Of a DNA stretch of 64,000 bases, positions 54,014 through 63,638 are shown piece after piece. A model generated the notes under the pieces. That model did not search any database. It worked only from the letters and a program-made list of their open reading frames with translations, and was not told where the DNA came from. The DNA comes from Candidatus Melainabacteria bacterium (lineage in GTDB: Bacteria; Cyanobacteriota; Vampirovibrionia; 2-02-FULL-35-15): contig JACPSL010000038.1 of NCBI GenBank assembly GCA_016193285.1, positions 62,001 through 126,000 on the forward strand, read 5' to 3'. Position 1 is the stretch's first letter. Every line of letters begins with the position of its first letter. A program made the position numbers and the translations under genes.

Positions 54014-55064
54014 GCAAGTAAAAGAAGCTTTATCAAAAGTAAAAGATCCTGAGCTAAATAGAGATCTTGTTGCTCTTAACATGTTGAGAGATATAAAGCT
54101 AGGCGGAGATAAAATTTCTTTTACTGTTGTTCTTACTACTCCTGCTTGCCCATTAAAAAATGTTATTGAAGATGATTGTAAGAAAGTTCTTACCAAAATT
54201 GGGTTTAAAGTAGAAAATATAAAAATTAATATAACAAGTGAAGTCCGCAAGCATGGGATTGTTAGCAAAGAGCCCTTACAAGGAATAAACCAAATTATTG
54301 CAATTAGCTCTGGTAAAGGCGGAGTAGGCAAAACTACTGTTTCAGTTAACATTGCAATTGCACTTTGTAAGATGGATGCAAGAGTTGGTTTACTTGATGC
54401 TGACATTACAGGCCCAAATGTACCTTTAATGATGGGGGATTCAGAACCACCAAAAGTAGAAAACGCAAAAATAATTCCAAAAGAAAACCATGGTATTAAA
54501 TACATTTCAATGGGAGTACTTGTACCTGCTGAGCAGCCTGTAATTTGGAGAGGACCAATGCTTGATGGAGTAATTAAACAATTTTTAAGGGATGTAATTT
54601 GGGGAGAACTTGATTATTTAATTATAGATTTACCTCCAGGAACTGGAGATGCCCAGCTTACTACTTGCCAGGCAGTTCCACTTGCAGGAGGAGTAATAGT
54701 TACTACACCTCAAGATGTTGCATTACTTGATAGTAGAAAATCTGTAAACATGTTTAAACAATTAAAAGTACCTATTCTTGGTGTAATTGAAAATATGAGT
54801 TATTTTATTTGCCCAAAATGTAATGAAAAAACAGAAATATTTAGCTATGGTGGAGGAGAACAAGCTGCAAAAAATCTTAATGTTCCTTTCTTAGGCAGAA
54901 TACCAATTGAACTTGAAGTTAGAATTGGTGGAGATAGCGGAAGACCAATTACAGGAGTTAATCCAAATCATCCAATCTCAAAAGTTTTTAAAGAAGTAGC
55001 CAGTCAAGTTGCAGCAAGCTCATCGGTAGCTACAATGAATACACAGCAGAGAAATAAAGAATAG
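54003..55064 (+). CDS. mrp: Mrp/ApbC-type iron-sulfur carrier ATPase
   Basis: P-loop NTPase for iron-sulfur cluster delivery. An N-terminal MIP18/DUF59 domain (residues 1-85, KDPELNRDLVALNML, CPLK) precedes the ATPase with the deviant Walker A SGKGGVGKTT near 102-111, LIIDLPPGTGDAQLT, and CPKC near 265, the cluster-bridging cysteines. Length 353 aa. Overlaps asd by 11 bases. Confidence 0.93.
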   Translation: MNIEQVKEALSKVKDPELNRDLVALNMLRDIKLGGDKISFTVVLTTPACPLKNVIEDDCKKVLTKIGFKVENIKINITSEVRKHGIVSKEPLQGINQIIAISSGKGGVGKTTVSVNIAIALCKMDARVGLLDADITGPNVPLMMGDSEPPKVENAKIIPKENHGIKYISMGVLVPAEQPVIWRGPMLDGVIKQFLRDVIWGELDYLIIDLPPGTGDAQLTTCQAVPLAGGVIVTTPQDVALLDSRKSVNMFKQLKVPILGVIENMSYFICPKCNEKTEIFSYGGGEQAAKNLNVPFLGRIPIELEVRIGGDSGRPITGVNPNHPISKVFKEVASQVAASSSVATMNTQQRNKE

Positions 55065-55129
55065 TTTCTTTCATAACATCATTATGGAAAAAGCACTTTA
55101 GGTTGTTATAGAATTAGCTTAATTTAAAC

Positions 55130-57268
55130 ATGAGTTTAGTAAGTAAAGTTCTACCTTTTGTCAGGCAATGTTTTATCAACAGGCCAGATAATAATTCAAT
55201 AGATAGATACTGGCCAGAAGAGCCTGTTGATAGAAGAGCATTTTTAAAATCTACACCAGGAGCTGTTCTTGCTGCAGGTTCAATCTTTTCTTGTAAATTA
55301 CAAGCAGCAGAGCCAAGTAAACCACAAGAAAGACTCAAATCAAATCCGCTAATTGATCCACGCTTTATAAAACTTGCTAGAGAAAATCCTGATACTTATT
55401 TTGCAATGGAGTTCTTACAATCTCAAGCTTACATTCCAACTGTTGAAGATATAAAAATCGCACTTTCTGGTCAAGAGACTTGGTATGCGTATGGAGTTGG
55501 TAAAAACCCAAATGTAAGCGATGAGGATTTTAAAATGCTGCTTAAAGAAGCTCATGAAAAGACAAGCACAAAACTTGCTTTCGGAGTATTCCAGAACAAA
55601 AAAAATAAAGTTACACCAGAGTTACAAAAAGAACTGCGAGAAACAGTAACTAGTTCAACACCTAATAAATACAATAATACAAGGGCAACAATAATAGCAA
55701 TGCATCCTACTTGGATAATGGAAGATAGCGACATAAAAATTGCGCTTAGTGGCAAAGCTCATTGGTTTATATTCTGGCTTACACAAAATCCAACACTTGG
55801 CAAGCAACTGTCAAGAGAAGACTTAAAGAAGTTTCAAGATTTTATCATATGTCATCCTAATGATGGCTACCTTTCAGCAGGGTTTCCACAAAATTCAGCA
55901 TGTGAGTTTGATGAGGGCTTGATAAAGACCATAAGAAATAACCCTACAGGTTGGGCTAGTCATGCAGCTTTAAGAAATAAAAAATATCCAATTACAAATT
56001 GGGAGAAAATGTATTCACTATGTAACCCTAATAGTTCTCTTGCAAGCGGATTAACACAAACTCCTTATTACTTTGGAGAGAAATCTTACACAATTACTGA
56101 TTCTGAAAAAGACATAGCAATGAAACTCTTCCGTAGTAAGTATGCATACAGAATTACAAGGGATGAAAATTGTAAAATTCTTGCACAACACAAAGAGTTT
56201 ATAAGACAAAGCCTTGATCATGCAAATAGTGCTTTTGCAATAGGGGTTGCTCAAAACCTGCAATCCTTGGTTGATGAAGATGATCTGAAATGGATTATAA
56301 AGAACCAAGCCAATGCAAATACAAACTATGCATATGAAGTAGGGCTAAGACTTAGTTATGATCAAGTTAACACAAAGAAGTTTGAAACAAAACTAGGAAC
56401 AAAAACTGAATCTATGACAATAAAAGAAGCTGTAACAAGTTATTTGGTTGATACTGCTTTTGCTGAAGCAGTAGTACAAAACATTAACTTTTCAGAAGAA
56501 GCTACCAATGTAAAAGACAATACAGTAAGCTATGAAGTCCCAAAAACTTACAAGAGATTAGCCAGAGATGCTTATAACCACACTAGATTTGCAGCTGGTT
56601 TAATTCAAAATCCTGACTATGGAGAGATGGAAGAAGAAGATATTAAAGCTGCAACCTCCTTAGATAGCAGGTTTGCATACTATGTAGCAAAACTTCTTAA
56701 GAAAGAACAAATTACAGAAGCTATAGAAAAATATGCTCTGTCAAAACCAAACAGTAATTTTACACTTGGATTATTTGAAAATGAAAATTACACAGCAAGT
56801 GAAAAATTTAGAGAACTAATAAAAGTAAAATCGAAAGATTACATTGCATATCAACTAGCAATGAGAAGAGCATATGAAGTTACATATAAAGACAAACAAT
56901 TTGCATTTGAAAATCCAAACTCTCATCTTGCTTATGGACTCGGACAAAACAAGAGCTGGGGTAAAGTAACTAAGCAAGAAAAGATTTGGTGCATGAAAAA
57001 TCCTAAAACTTTACTTGCAAAAGCACTTGCAAGTAATATAGATTGTTATGAATTTGAAGATAACGCAAAATTAGAAAAAGAATTTTTTGAAGGAGATTCA
57101 AACAATTTAAAAACTCCTTTTGCTAATGAAATAGCAATAAGAGAAGATTATCCAATTGGAGTTGATGATATTAAACGTCTTGAAGAAAATCTTCCTACTT
57201 TATACGGGCTTGGACTTAGACTAAATCCACAAAATCCAACTTCACTTTATAAATCTTTGTTAAGATAG
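55130..57268 (+). CDS. Tat-exported repeat protein of unknown function
   Basis: 712 aa, not recognised. The N-terminus carries a twin-arginine signal, DRRAFLKS, near residues 34-41, followed by a hydrophobic stretch and SIFSC, a possible lipobox. The rest is built of at least 15 units of about 30-40 residues around a core like F-A-x-G-L-x-Q-N-P-x-Y: YAYGVGKNP, FAFGVFQNK-like, FAAGLIQNPDYG, FTLGLFENENY, LAYGLGQNKSWG. This looks like an alpha-helical solenoid. It is unlike Sel1 or TPR repeats by eye. It ends 5 bases before proS. Confidence 0.72.
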   Translation: MSLVSKVLPFVRQCFINRPDNNSIDRYWPEEPVDRRAFLKSTPGAVLAAGSIFSCKLQAAEPSKPQERLKSNPLIDPRFIKLARENPDTYFAMEFLQSQAYIPTVEDIKIALSGQETWYAYGVGKNPNVSDEDFKMLLKEAHEKTSTKLAFGVFQNKKNKVTPELQKELRETVTSSTPNKYNNTRATIIAMHPTWIMEDSDIKIALSGKAHWFIFWLTQNPTLGKQLSREDLKKFQDFIICHPNDGYLSAGFPQNSACEFDEGLIKTIRNNPTGWASHAALRNKKYPITNWEKMYSLCNPNSSLASGLTQTPYYFGEKSYTITDSEKDIAMKLFRSKYAYRITRDENCKILAQHKEFIRQSLDHANSAFAIGVAQNLQSLVDEDDLKWIIKNQANANTNYAYEVGLRLSYDQVNTKKFETKLGTKTESMTIKEAVTSYLVDTAFAEAVVQNINFSEEATNVKDNTVSYEVPKTYKRLARDAYNHTRFAAGLIQNPDYGEMEEEDIKAATSLDSRFAYYVAKLLKKEQITEAIEKYALSKPNSNFTLGLFENENYTASEKFRELIKVKSKDYIAYQLAMRRAYEVTYKDKQFAFENPNSHLAYGLGQNKSWGKVTKQEKIWCMKNPKTLLAKALASNIDCYEFEDNAKLEKEFFEGDSNNLKTPFANEIAIREDYPIGVDDIKRLEENLPTLYGLGLRLNPQNPTSLYKSLLR

Positions 57269-57273
57269 ATCTG

Positions 57274-58710
57274 ATGTCTAAAATAGATAATTCTGATCAA
57301 GGTGAAAGTTTACTTTCAGAGTTAGCACTTAAAGCAGAACTAGCAGATTATTCTCCTATAAAAGGCTGCATGGTTATAAGACCATATGGTTATGCAATCT
57401 GGGAGCAAGTTCAAGCTGCTCTTGACAAAATGATTAAAGAAACTGGACATGAAAATGCATACTTCCCGCTTTTTATTCCAGAAAGTTTTTTAAAAAAAGA
57501 AGCTGAGCATGTAAAAGGCTTTGCTCCTGAATGTGCTGTTGTTACTTATGGAGGAGGTAAAGAACTTGAAGAAAAACTAGTCATAAGACCAACTTCTGAA
57601 ACAATTATTAATTATATGTTTAGTAAATGGATTCAGTCATATAGAGATCTACCACTACTAATAAATCAATGGGCAAACATAGTACGCTGGGAAATGAGAA
57701 CAAGACTTTTTTTAAGAACTACTGAATTTCTTTGGCAAGAAGGGCATACTGCACATGCTACTTATGAAGATGCTGAAGCTGAAGCTAGAAAAATGTTAGA
57801 TGTTTACAAAACTTTAAGTGAAGAATATTTAGCTGTTCCAGTAATTGAAGGAATTAAAACAGAAAGTCAAAGATTTGCAGGTGCTGTGACTACATATTGT
57901 ATTGAAGGCTTAATGAAAGATGGAAAAGCACTACAAATGGGGACTTCGCATTATTTAGGACAAAATTTTGCAAAAGCATTTGATACAAAATTTCAGGATC
58001 AAAATGGAGAGCTTCAATATGTCCACCAAACAAGCTGGGGGGTTTCAACCCGCTTAATTGGTGCGATAATAATGACCCACCATGATGAAAAAGGACTAAA
58101 ACTTCCTCCTAAAATTGCCCCTATTCAAATAATTATTGTCCCAATTTATAAGGATCAGTCTGAAAAAGATTTGGTTTTTAAGAAATGTAAAGAACTAGAA
58201 AAAGAATTAAAAACAGCTTTCAGGATAAAAATTGATGAGAGAGATCAATACAGTCCTGGCTGGAAGTTTAATTACTGGGAAGTCAAAGGAGTTCCAATTC
58301 GCATTAATTTAGGCCCAAAGGATATTACAAATAATGCCATTGAAATAGTAAGAAGAGATACAAATGAAAAATTTAAAAATGTACCACAGCAAAATCTAAT
58401 ACAGTATTTATTGAGGTTGTCAACTGAGATTCAAGAGAATCTGTTTAGACAAACATTAGAATTCCAAAGAAAAAACACTTTTATAGCAAAAGATGAAAAA
58501 GAATTCCTTGAAAAAATAAATAAAGGAGGGTTTTTAATTTCATTTTGGTGTGAAAAGACACAATGTGAGGAAGACTTAAAACAAAAAACAAAAGCAACTA
58601 TAAGATGCATTCCATTTAAATTGCCAGTTGACTGTATGGAAAAAGAAGGTTATTGTATCGTATGTAATCAAAAAGCAAAATTAAAGGTGATTTTTGCAAA
58701 AGCATATTAA
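57274..58710 (+). CDS. proS: Prolyl-tRNA synthetase, archaeal/eukaryotic type
   Basis: Charges tRNA-Pro. At 478 aa it lacks the long insertion domain of the bacterial type and starts with the AELADYSPIKGCMVIRPYGY segment. Class II motifs: YFPLFIPES (motif 1 region), TSETIINYMFSKWI and a motif 2 stretch ANIVRWEMRTR. The C-terminal zinc-binding domain ends with GYCIVCNQ and a terminal KAY. Both types occur in bacteria. It follows the repeat protein by 5 bases. Confidence 0.95.
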   Translation: MSKIDNSDQGESLLSELALKAELADYSPIKGCMVIRPYGYAIWEQVQAALDKMIKETGHENAYFPLFIPESFLKKEAEHVKGFAPECAVVTYGGGKELEEKLVIRPTSETIINYMFSKWIQSYRDLPLLINQWANIVRWEMRTRLFLRTTEFLWQEGHTAHATYEDAEAEARKMLDVYKTLSEEYLAVPVIEGIKTESQRFAGAVTTYCIEGLMKDGKALQMGTSHYLGQNFAKAFDTKFQDQNGELQYVHQTSWGVSTRLIGAIIMTHHDEKGLKLPPKIAPIQIIIVPIYKDQSEKDLVFKKCKELEKELKTAFRIKIDERDQYSPGWKFNYWEVKGVPIRINLGPKDITNNAIEIVRRDTNEKFKNVPQQNLIQYLLRLSTEIQENLFRQTLEFQRKNTFIAKDEKEFLEKINKGGFLISFWCEKTQCEEDLKQKTKATIRCIPFKLPVDCMEKEGYCIVCNQKAKLKVIFAKAY

Positions 58711-58731
58711 AGATAAGACGAAGGAGAAATT

Positions 58732-59508
58732 ATGGCAGTAGAAGCACCAATTCCAGACATGGCTTTAAATCCTTCTCAAGAATCACCATGGAAAATTTTA
58801 ATTGTAGATGATGAAGCTGCAATTAGAAGAATAGTTGCTTTCAGGCTTCAACAAAAAGGTTATCAAATCATAACTGCAACAAATGGTGTTGAAGCTTTAG
58901 ATTTGTTTAATCAATTGTTACCTGATTTAGTAATAGTAGATTTAATGTTGCCTGAAATGGGAGGGTTTGAATTAACTGAACAAATTAGAAAAAAATCATA
59001 TGTGCCATTAATTATTCTCTCAGCAGCAACTGATGAACCTAGCATTATTAAAGGGCTTGAATTAGGAGCTGATGACTTTGTTAAAAAACCGTTTAGTCCT
59101 CTTGAACTTGAAATAAGAATAAAAGGACTTTTAGATCGTATTGGCAGGGTTCACCCACAAGAAGAACAAATTCAAAACCAAAATTCAAACGCAGGACAGA
59201 TAATTTTAATTGAAGATATAAAAATTGATGTAGCTAAAAGGCAGGTTTTTAGAAAAGGACAAAGAGTTCATTTAACTGAAAAAGAATTTGCTTTGCTTGA
59301 AACACTTGTTAAATATTCTGGAGAACCAATGACCCACGAACAATTGTTAGAAGAAGCTTGGGGATTTCCAGTTAGAACCCAGTCTGATGTTTATATTGTA
59401 AGAACACATGTCAGTAGACTAAGAAGTAAATTAGAAGATAACCCAGATGAACCAACTTTAATCCAAACCGTCAGAGGAATAGGGTATAAGTTGCCTAAAG
59501 TAAGTTAA
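58732..59508 (+). CDS. OmpR/PhoB-type response regulator, RpaB-like
   Basis: 258 aa. Receiver domain (20-135) has D70 in VIVDLMLPEMGGF and Lys in VKKPFSPLELEIR. The winged-helix C-terminus (160-255) ends TVRGIGYKLPK. A 20-residue N-terminal extension precedes the receiver. The domain layout and HLTEKEFALLETLVKYSGEP recognition region resemble cyanobacterial RpaB, but OmpR regulators are all alike, so orthology is not proven. It lies alone downstream of proS without a kinase. Confidence 0.9.
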   Translation: MAVEAPIPDMALNPSQESPWKILIVDDEAAIRRIVAFRLQQKGYQIITATNGVEALDLFNQLLPDLVIVDLMLPEMGGFELTEQIRKKSYVPLIILSAATDEPSIIKGLELGADDFVKKPFSPLELEIRIKGLLDRIGRVHPQEEQIQNQNSNAGQIILIEDIKIDVAKRQVFRKGQRVHLTEKEFALLETLVKYSGEPMTHEQLLEEAWGFPVRTQSDVYIVRTHVSRLRSKLEDNPDEPTLIQTVRGIGYKLPKVS

Positions 59509-59529
59509 TCAATTTTTAAACTAATTAAT

Positions 59530-60543
59530 ATGTACTCAAAGAAATTTTTAAATTTCTTTTTTCTTTTATTATTGATCATTTCTTTTACTTCTTGTTCTAT
59601 AAAGAAAAACAAATACCAGTTCTTTAAGAAGGGCCCTATTAAGGTAGCACTTGTATTATCAGGGCCAGTTAATGACTCATCTTGGAATGAACAAGCCTAT
59701 AGTGGGTTAAAAAGATTTCAAGCTAATTACATGTCTATGATAGCTGTTGTAGACAAAGTTAACTTAGATGAAGCACAAGAAGTATTTCATGGCTTAGCAA
59801 AAAGAAAATTTAATCTTGTAATTGCTAATGGATATGAATATGAACTTGTTTTAAAAAAAGCTGCCCGCCTGTTTCCTAAAACATTTTTTTGTGTCATTGG
59901 TGGAGAGGTAGGTAAAGAACCTAATTTGTGCTCATTTAATTTTAAGGATGAACAATATGGATATTTAATCGGAGTTGCAGCAGGGTTAAATACTTCAACG
60001 AACAAAGTTGGAATTGTTGTGGGGAAAAAGCTTCCATCAATTGAAAGAACAATAATTGGTATGAGAAAAGGACTAAAATCTGTTAACCCAAAAGCTGACT
60101 TAGTTGTTTCTTACATAAACACTTATAACGATATTACAAAAGGCAGAGAAGCAGGCATTGCACAAATTAATACTGGTGTAGATGTTATAACTCATCTTGC
60201 AGATATAAGCGGTGTTGGTGTTATTAAAGCTGCAGAAGAACTAGACATATCTGCAATTGGCGCAATAACTGATGAGCATGATTTAGCACCAAGTACAGTT
60301 TTAACAAGTGGAATTGAAGATGTTTCACAGCTTGCATATTTAGTTTCCGAATATTACTTTGAACACATACTGGAACCAAGAATTTATAGTTTTGGACTAA
60401 GGCACCAAGTAATAGATTTAACACCAAGCTATGGAAACATAGAACCAACTACAGAAGCAAAGATAAACAGAATTAAAGGACATTTAACAGATTTAGAGAC
60501 TGCATATGAAAAACAATTAGAAGAAAGAGGAAAGAAGAGATGA
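59530..60543 (+). CDS. BMP-family substrate-binding lipoprotein
   Basis: Periplasmic binding protein of the basic membrane protein family, used for nucleoside uptake in other bacteria. A signal with lipobox TSC at residues about 20-22 is followed by PIKVALVLSGPVNDSSWNEQ (residues 36-55), FPKTFFCVIGGE and GIVVGKKLPSIERTIIGMRKGL. Length 337 aa. The transporter permease and ATPase are not adjacent. Its 3' end overlaps the convergent PLP-enzyme gene by 27 bases. Confidence 0.9.
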   Translation: MYSKKFLNFFFLLLLIISFTSCSIKKNKYQFFKKGPIKVALVLSGPVNDSSWNEQAYSGLKRFQANYMSMIAVVDKVNLDEAQEVFHGLAKRKFNLVIANGYEYELVLKKAARLFPKTFFCVIGGEVGKEPNLCSFNFKDEQYGYLIGVAAGLNTSTNKVGIVVGKKLPSIERTIIGMRKGLKSVNPKADLVVSYINTYNDITKGREAGIAQINTGVDVITHLADISGVGVIKAAEELDISAIGAITDEHDLAPSTVLTSGIEDVSQLAYLVSEYYFEHILEPRIYSFGLRHQVIDLTPSYGNIEPTTEAKINRIKGHLTDLETAYEKQLEERGKKR

Positions 60544-61770
60544 GATTACATATCTTGTATGAAAGTAATTAAGTCCTCCCTGCCAATATAAAATATAAGG
60601 TTCACGTAAAGGTCCATCACAAGAAAGTTCAATTGTTGAGCCTTCAATAAAAGTACCACCAGCCATTATTATCTCATCTTCATACCCTGGTAATTTACAA
60701 GGTACTGGAGTCAAGTAACTATTTACTGGACTATGAGACTGAACAAATTTACAAATCTTTTCTAGAAGCAATTTCTCTTTTAGTTTTATTGCAACTACAA
60801 CATCAGTTTTTAAGTCAGCTGGAGATGGATTTACCTCATATCCTTTTTCCTGAAAAACATAACTTACTAAAGAAATGCCTTTTAAAACCTGACATACAAC
60901 ATGAGGAGCAAAAAACAATCCTTGAAAGATTGTTCTAGTTAAATCAAACATACTACCGCCAGCTTCAGCAATACCAGGTGCAGTAAGTCTTGATGCTGCT
61001 AAATGAACAAGATCTTTTCTTCCTGCAATATAACCACCGCCTGGAACAATTCCTCCTCCAATATTTTTTATAAGTGAACCACAAATTAAGTCAGCACCAA
61101 CATCAGTAGGTTCGAGTTCTTCAGTAAACTCACCAAAACAATTATCAACAAAACAAATAATATTTTTATTTATCTCTTTTACAACTGAGATTATTTTTTT
61201 TATATCAGAAATAGTAAGTGATTTTCTGTAGTGGTAACCTTTTGATCTTTGAATAAAAACCATTTTTGTTTTTTTTGAAACATATTGAGGTATTGCATTT
61301 GTATCAACATCAAAATTATTTTTTAATGGGATTTCTTTGTAGATCACACCATGATCTCTCAAGGAACCATTTTTATTTTTAATGCCAATGACCTCATGCA
61401 ACGTATCATATGGTTCTCCACTAACAGAAACAAGTTCATCACCAGGTCTTAGGCAGCCAAAAAAACAACATGAAATAGCATGTGTTCCTGAAACAAAATG
61501 TGGTCTTACAATAGCACTTTCTGTACTAAATATCCGGGCAAAAATTTGATCTAACTTTTGTCTTCCTAAATCATCATGTCCGTATCCAGTTACCCAGCTA
61601 AAATGCTCCTCACCTAATTTGTTCTCAATTAACGCACTTAATACTTTTTTGGAATTTTTTTCCTCAACATCTTCAACAGATTTAAAATATTCTGCAAGAT
61701 ATTTTTCACCATTTTCAATCAATGGTGATGTCTCGGTTTCTAATTTTCTAATTCCCCCAATAGTGCCCAT
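60517..61770 (-). CDS. Aluminium-resistance/methionine-gamma-lyase-like PLP enzyme
   Basis: Fold-type I PLP enzyme of the YnbB/aluminium-resistance family. Recognised by HFSWVTGYGHDDLGR, RPHFVSGTHA, CFVDNCFGEF (the Asp that contacts PLP) and the Lys in CGSLIKNIGGG. Length 417 aa. The family name is historical and the real reaction is uncertain. The start is tentatively the ATG at 61770, overlapping miaB by 31 bases. Translation is likely coupled to miaB. Confidence 0.87.
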   Translation of the reverse strand: MGTIGGIRKLETETSPLIENGEKYLAEYFKSVEDVEEKNSKKVLSALIENKLGEEHFSWVTGYGHDDLGRQKLDQIFARIFSTESAIVRPHFVSGTHAISCCFFGCLRPGDELVSVSGEPYDTLHEVIGIKNKNGSLRDHGVIYKEIPLKNNFDVDTNAIPQYVSKKTKMVFIQRSKGYHYRKSLTISDIKKIISVVKEINKNIICFVDNCFGEFTEELEPTDVGADLICGSLIKNIGGGIVPGGGYIAGRKDLVHLAASRLTAPGIAEAGGSMFDLTRTIFQGLFFAPHVVCQVLKGISLVSYVFQEKGYEVNPSPADLKTDVVVAIKLKEKLLLEKICKFVQSHSPVNSYLTPVPCKLPGYEDEIIMAGGTFIEGSTIELSCDGPLREPYILYWQGGLNYFHTRYVISSLLSSFF

Positions 61771-63098
61771 GGATTTGCTTTTGTAATTTTTACAGTTATT
61801 AATTTCCCAACAAGGTTTGTATCACCATCGAAATTAACAATCTTATTTCTTCTTGTTCTGCCTGTCAAGCGATTTTTGTTTTTTTCGCTTTTACCTTCCA
61901 CTAATATCTCTTGAACAGTATTTAAATACTTTTTATTTTTCTTTTCTAATACATCATTAATTACTTGATTTAAATACTTAAGCCTTTCATTTTTTTCTTC
62001 TTCTGAAATCTGATCATTCCAGGTTGCACTTGGAGTATTTGGTCTTGGGGAATATGCTGCTGTATTACATGCATCAAATTCTAGCTCTTGAATTATTTTA
62101 ACTGTATTTAAAAATTGTTCATATGTTTCTCCGGGGAAACCTACTATAAAATCACTTGTAATAGCTGCATCTGGAATTTTTGATTTAATTTTTTCTACCA
62201 TTTTTTTATATTTATCTACTGAATAAGCTCTTGCCATATGCTTTAAGACATTATTATCACCAGATTGCATTGGAATGTGAAAATATTCACAAGCCTTTGA
62301 AAGTTCAGCAACAGCATCAATTAATTCACTAGTTACATAAAAAGGATGCCCAGTTAAAAATCTAATTCTTTCAATACCTTTTACATTGTGAACAAACCTC
62401 ATTAACTTTTCAAGTGAGTACTCTGAATTAACTGGAATATAACCAAATGTTGCTTTTTCTTTTGAATAATTTAACGAGAGATCATATCCATATGCTGTAA
62501 CATTTTGTCCAAGTAATGTAACTTCTTTAAAACCTTCCTCAGCTAGTTTCTTGATCTCTTTTAAAATATCTTCTGGCCTTCTGCTCTTTTCTCTTCCTCT
62601 TACGCGCGGAACTGTGCAGTAAGTACAGTTAAAATTACATCCAAGAATTACATTTATCCATGCAGTAACTTTTGTTTGTCTAATTACTGGAAGTTCAGGA
62701 AGCTCATAAGGAAGTTCTTCTTTTATTTTACAGATCCTTTCACCACACTCTGCTTGTTTAATAAGCTCTGGGAGCTCATGAATATTGTTAGTGCCAAAGA
62801 CAATATCTACAAAAGGGAATTTAGACTGTAGCCATTCTTTTTTATCTTGAGCAACACAACCACCAATTCCAACTAACAAATTTGGTTTGTGCTTTTTTTT
62901 ACCTGCAACAATTCCAAGGTGTCCATATAATTTTTTATTTGCTGCTTCACGAACAGTACATGTATTAAAAAGAACAAGATCTGCGCTATCAATATCCTCT
63001 GTAAGTTTGTAATTAATTTCATCAAGCAGCCCAATCATATGTTCACTATCTGCTTTATTCATCTGGCACCCAAAGGTCTCTAAGTAGACACGTTTCAT
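61740..63098 (-). CDS. miaB: tRNA-2-methylthio-N6-isopentenyladenosine synthase
   Basis: Radical-SAM methylthiotransferase that modifies A37 of tRNAs. The N-terminal cluster-binding domain begins LETFGCQMNKADSE, with further Cys in NTCTVRE and GGCVAQ. The radical SAM motif is CNFNCTYCTVP near residue 153, followed by RGREKSR. A C-terminal TRAM domain is present (LVEGKSEKN to GKLITVKI). Length 452 aa is standard. Confidence 0.96.
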   Translation of the reverse strand: MKRVYLETFGCQMNKADSEHMIGLLDEINYKLTEDIDSADLVLFNTCTVREAANKKLYGHLGIVAGKKKHKPNLLVGIGGCVAQDKKEWLQSKFPFVDIVFGTNNIHELPELIKQAECGERICKIKEELPYELPELPVIRQTKVTAWINVILGCNFNCTYCTVPRVRGREKSRRPEDILKEIKKLAEEGFKEVTLLGQNVTAYGYDLSLNYSKEKATFGYIPVNSEYSLEKLMRFVHNVKGIERIRFLTGHPFYVTSELIDAVAELSKACEYFHIPMQSGDNNVLKHMARAYSVDKYKKMVEKIKSKIPDAAITSDFIVGFPGETYEQFLNTVKIIQELEFDACNTAAYSPRPNTPSATWNDQISEEEKNERLKYLNQVINDVLEKKNKKYLNTVQEILVEGKSEKNKNRLTGRTRRNKIVNFDGDTNLVGKLITVKITKANPWALLGELEN

Positions 63099-63116
63099 GG
63101 ACGTAATTATAACTTA

Positions 63117-63617
63117 TCAATATCTTACCCTTCTAAACAAATCACTAGCAGGATTTGCAATCTTATCTAAGAAAAGTATTCCATTTAAATGATCTATTTC
63201 ATGTTGGATTGCATGTGCTTCGAAGTTCTTTGTAGATAGTGTTCTGGTTTTACCTTTTATATCCTGATAAGCTACAACAATTTTCATAGCTCTTTTTACA
63301 TTTGCAGTGAAATCTGGGATGCTTAAACATCCTTCACGAACTATTTTGAAATCTGATGATGCAAGAATTCGAGGATTGATTAAAATTAGTAAACCATTAT
63401 TTGGATGTGGTTTTCTTGCTCTTGAAATATCAACAAAAGTTATTCTTTGTAAATTTCCTACTTGTGGTGCTGAAAGACCTACACAAAATTTGTAGTTTTG
63501 CAAAGTCTCAATACCATTTTTTATAAATGCTTCTAAAGAAGAATCAAAAGATATTACTTCTTTTGAAACTTGTTTTAAGATTGGATCAGGATATTTGTGG
63601 ACTTGTAAAATTGGCAT
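63117..63617 (-). CDS. def: Peptide deformylase
   Basis: Removes the N-formyl group from new proteins. The ATG at 63617 (MPILQVHKYPDPILKQV) fits the family; a longer frame to 63707 runs through a palindromic repeat. Motifs GLSAPQVG near residue 48, REGCLSIPD near 94 with the metal Cys, and HEIDHLNGILF with the metal His pair. Length 166 aa. Confidence 0.96.
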   Translation of the reverse strand: MPILQVHKYPDPILKQVSKEVISFDSSLEAFIKNGIETLQNYKFCVGLSAPQVGNLQRITFVDISRARKPHPNNGLLILINPRILASSDFKIVREGCLSIPDFTANVKRAMKIVVAYQDIKGKTRTLSTKNFEAHAIQHEIDHLNGILFLDKIANPASDLFRRVRY

Positions 63618-63638
63618 ATTCTTTATTGTTATCGACGT

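Noticed and set aside
58031-58060. Hairpin-like GGGTTTCAACCC in proS
   Set aside because: It encodes the conserved SWGVSTR segment and lacks the GTAG edges of the repeat family; the symmetry is probably chance.
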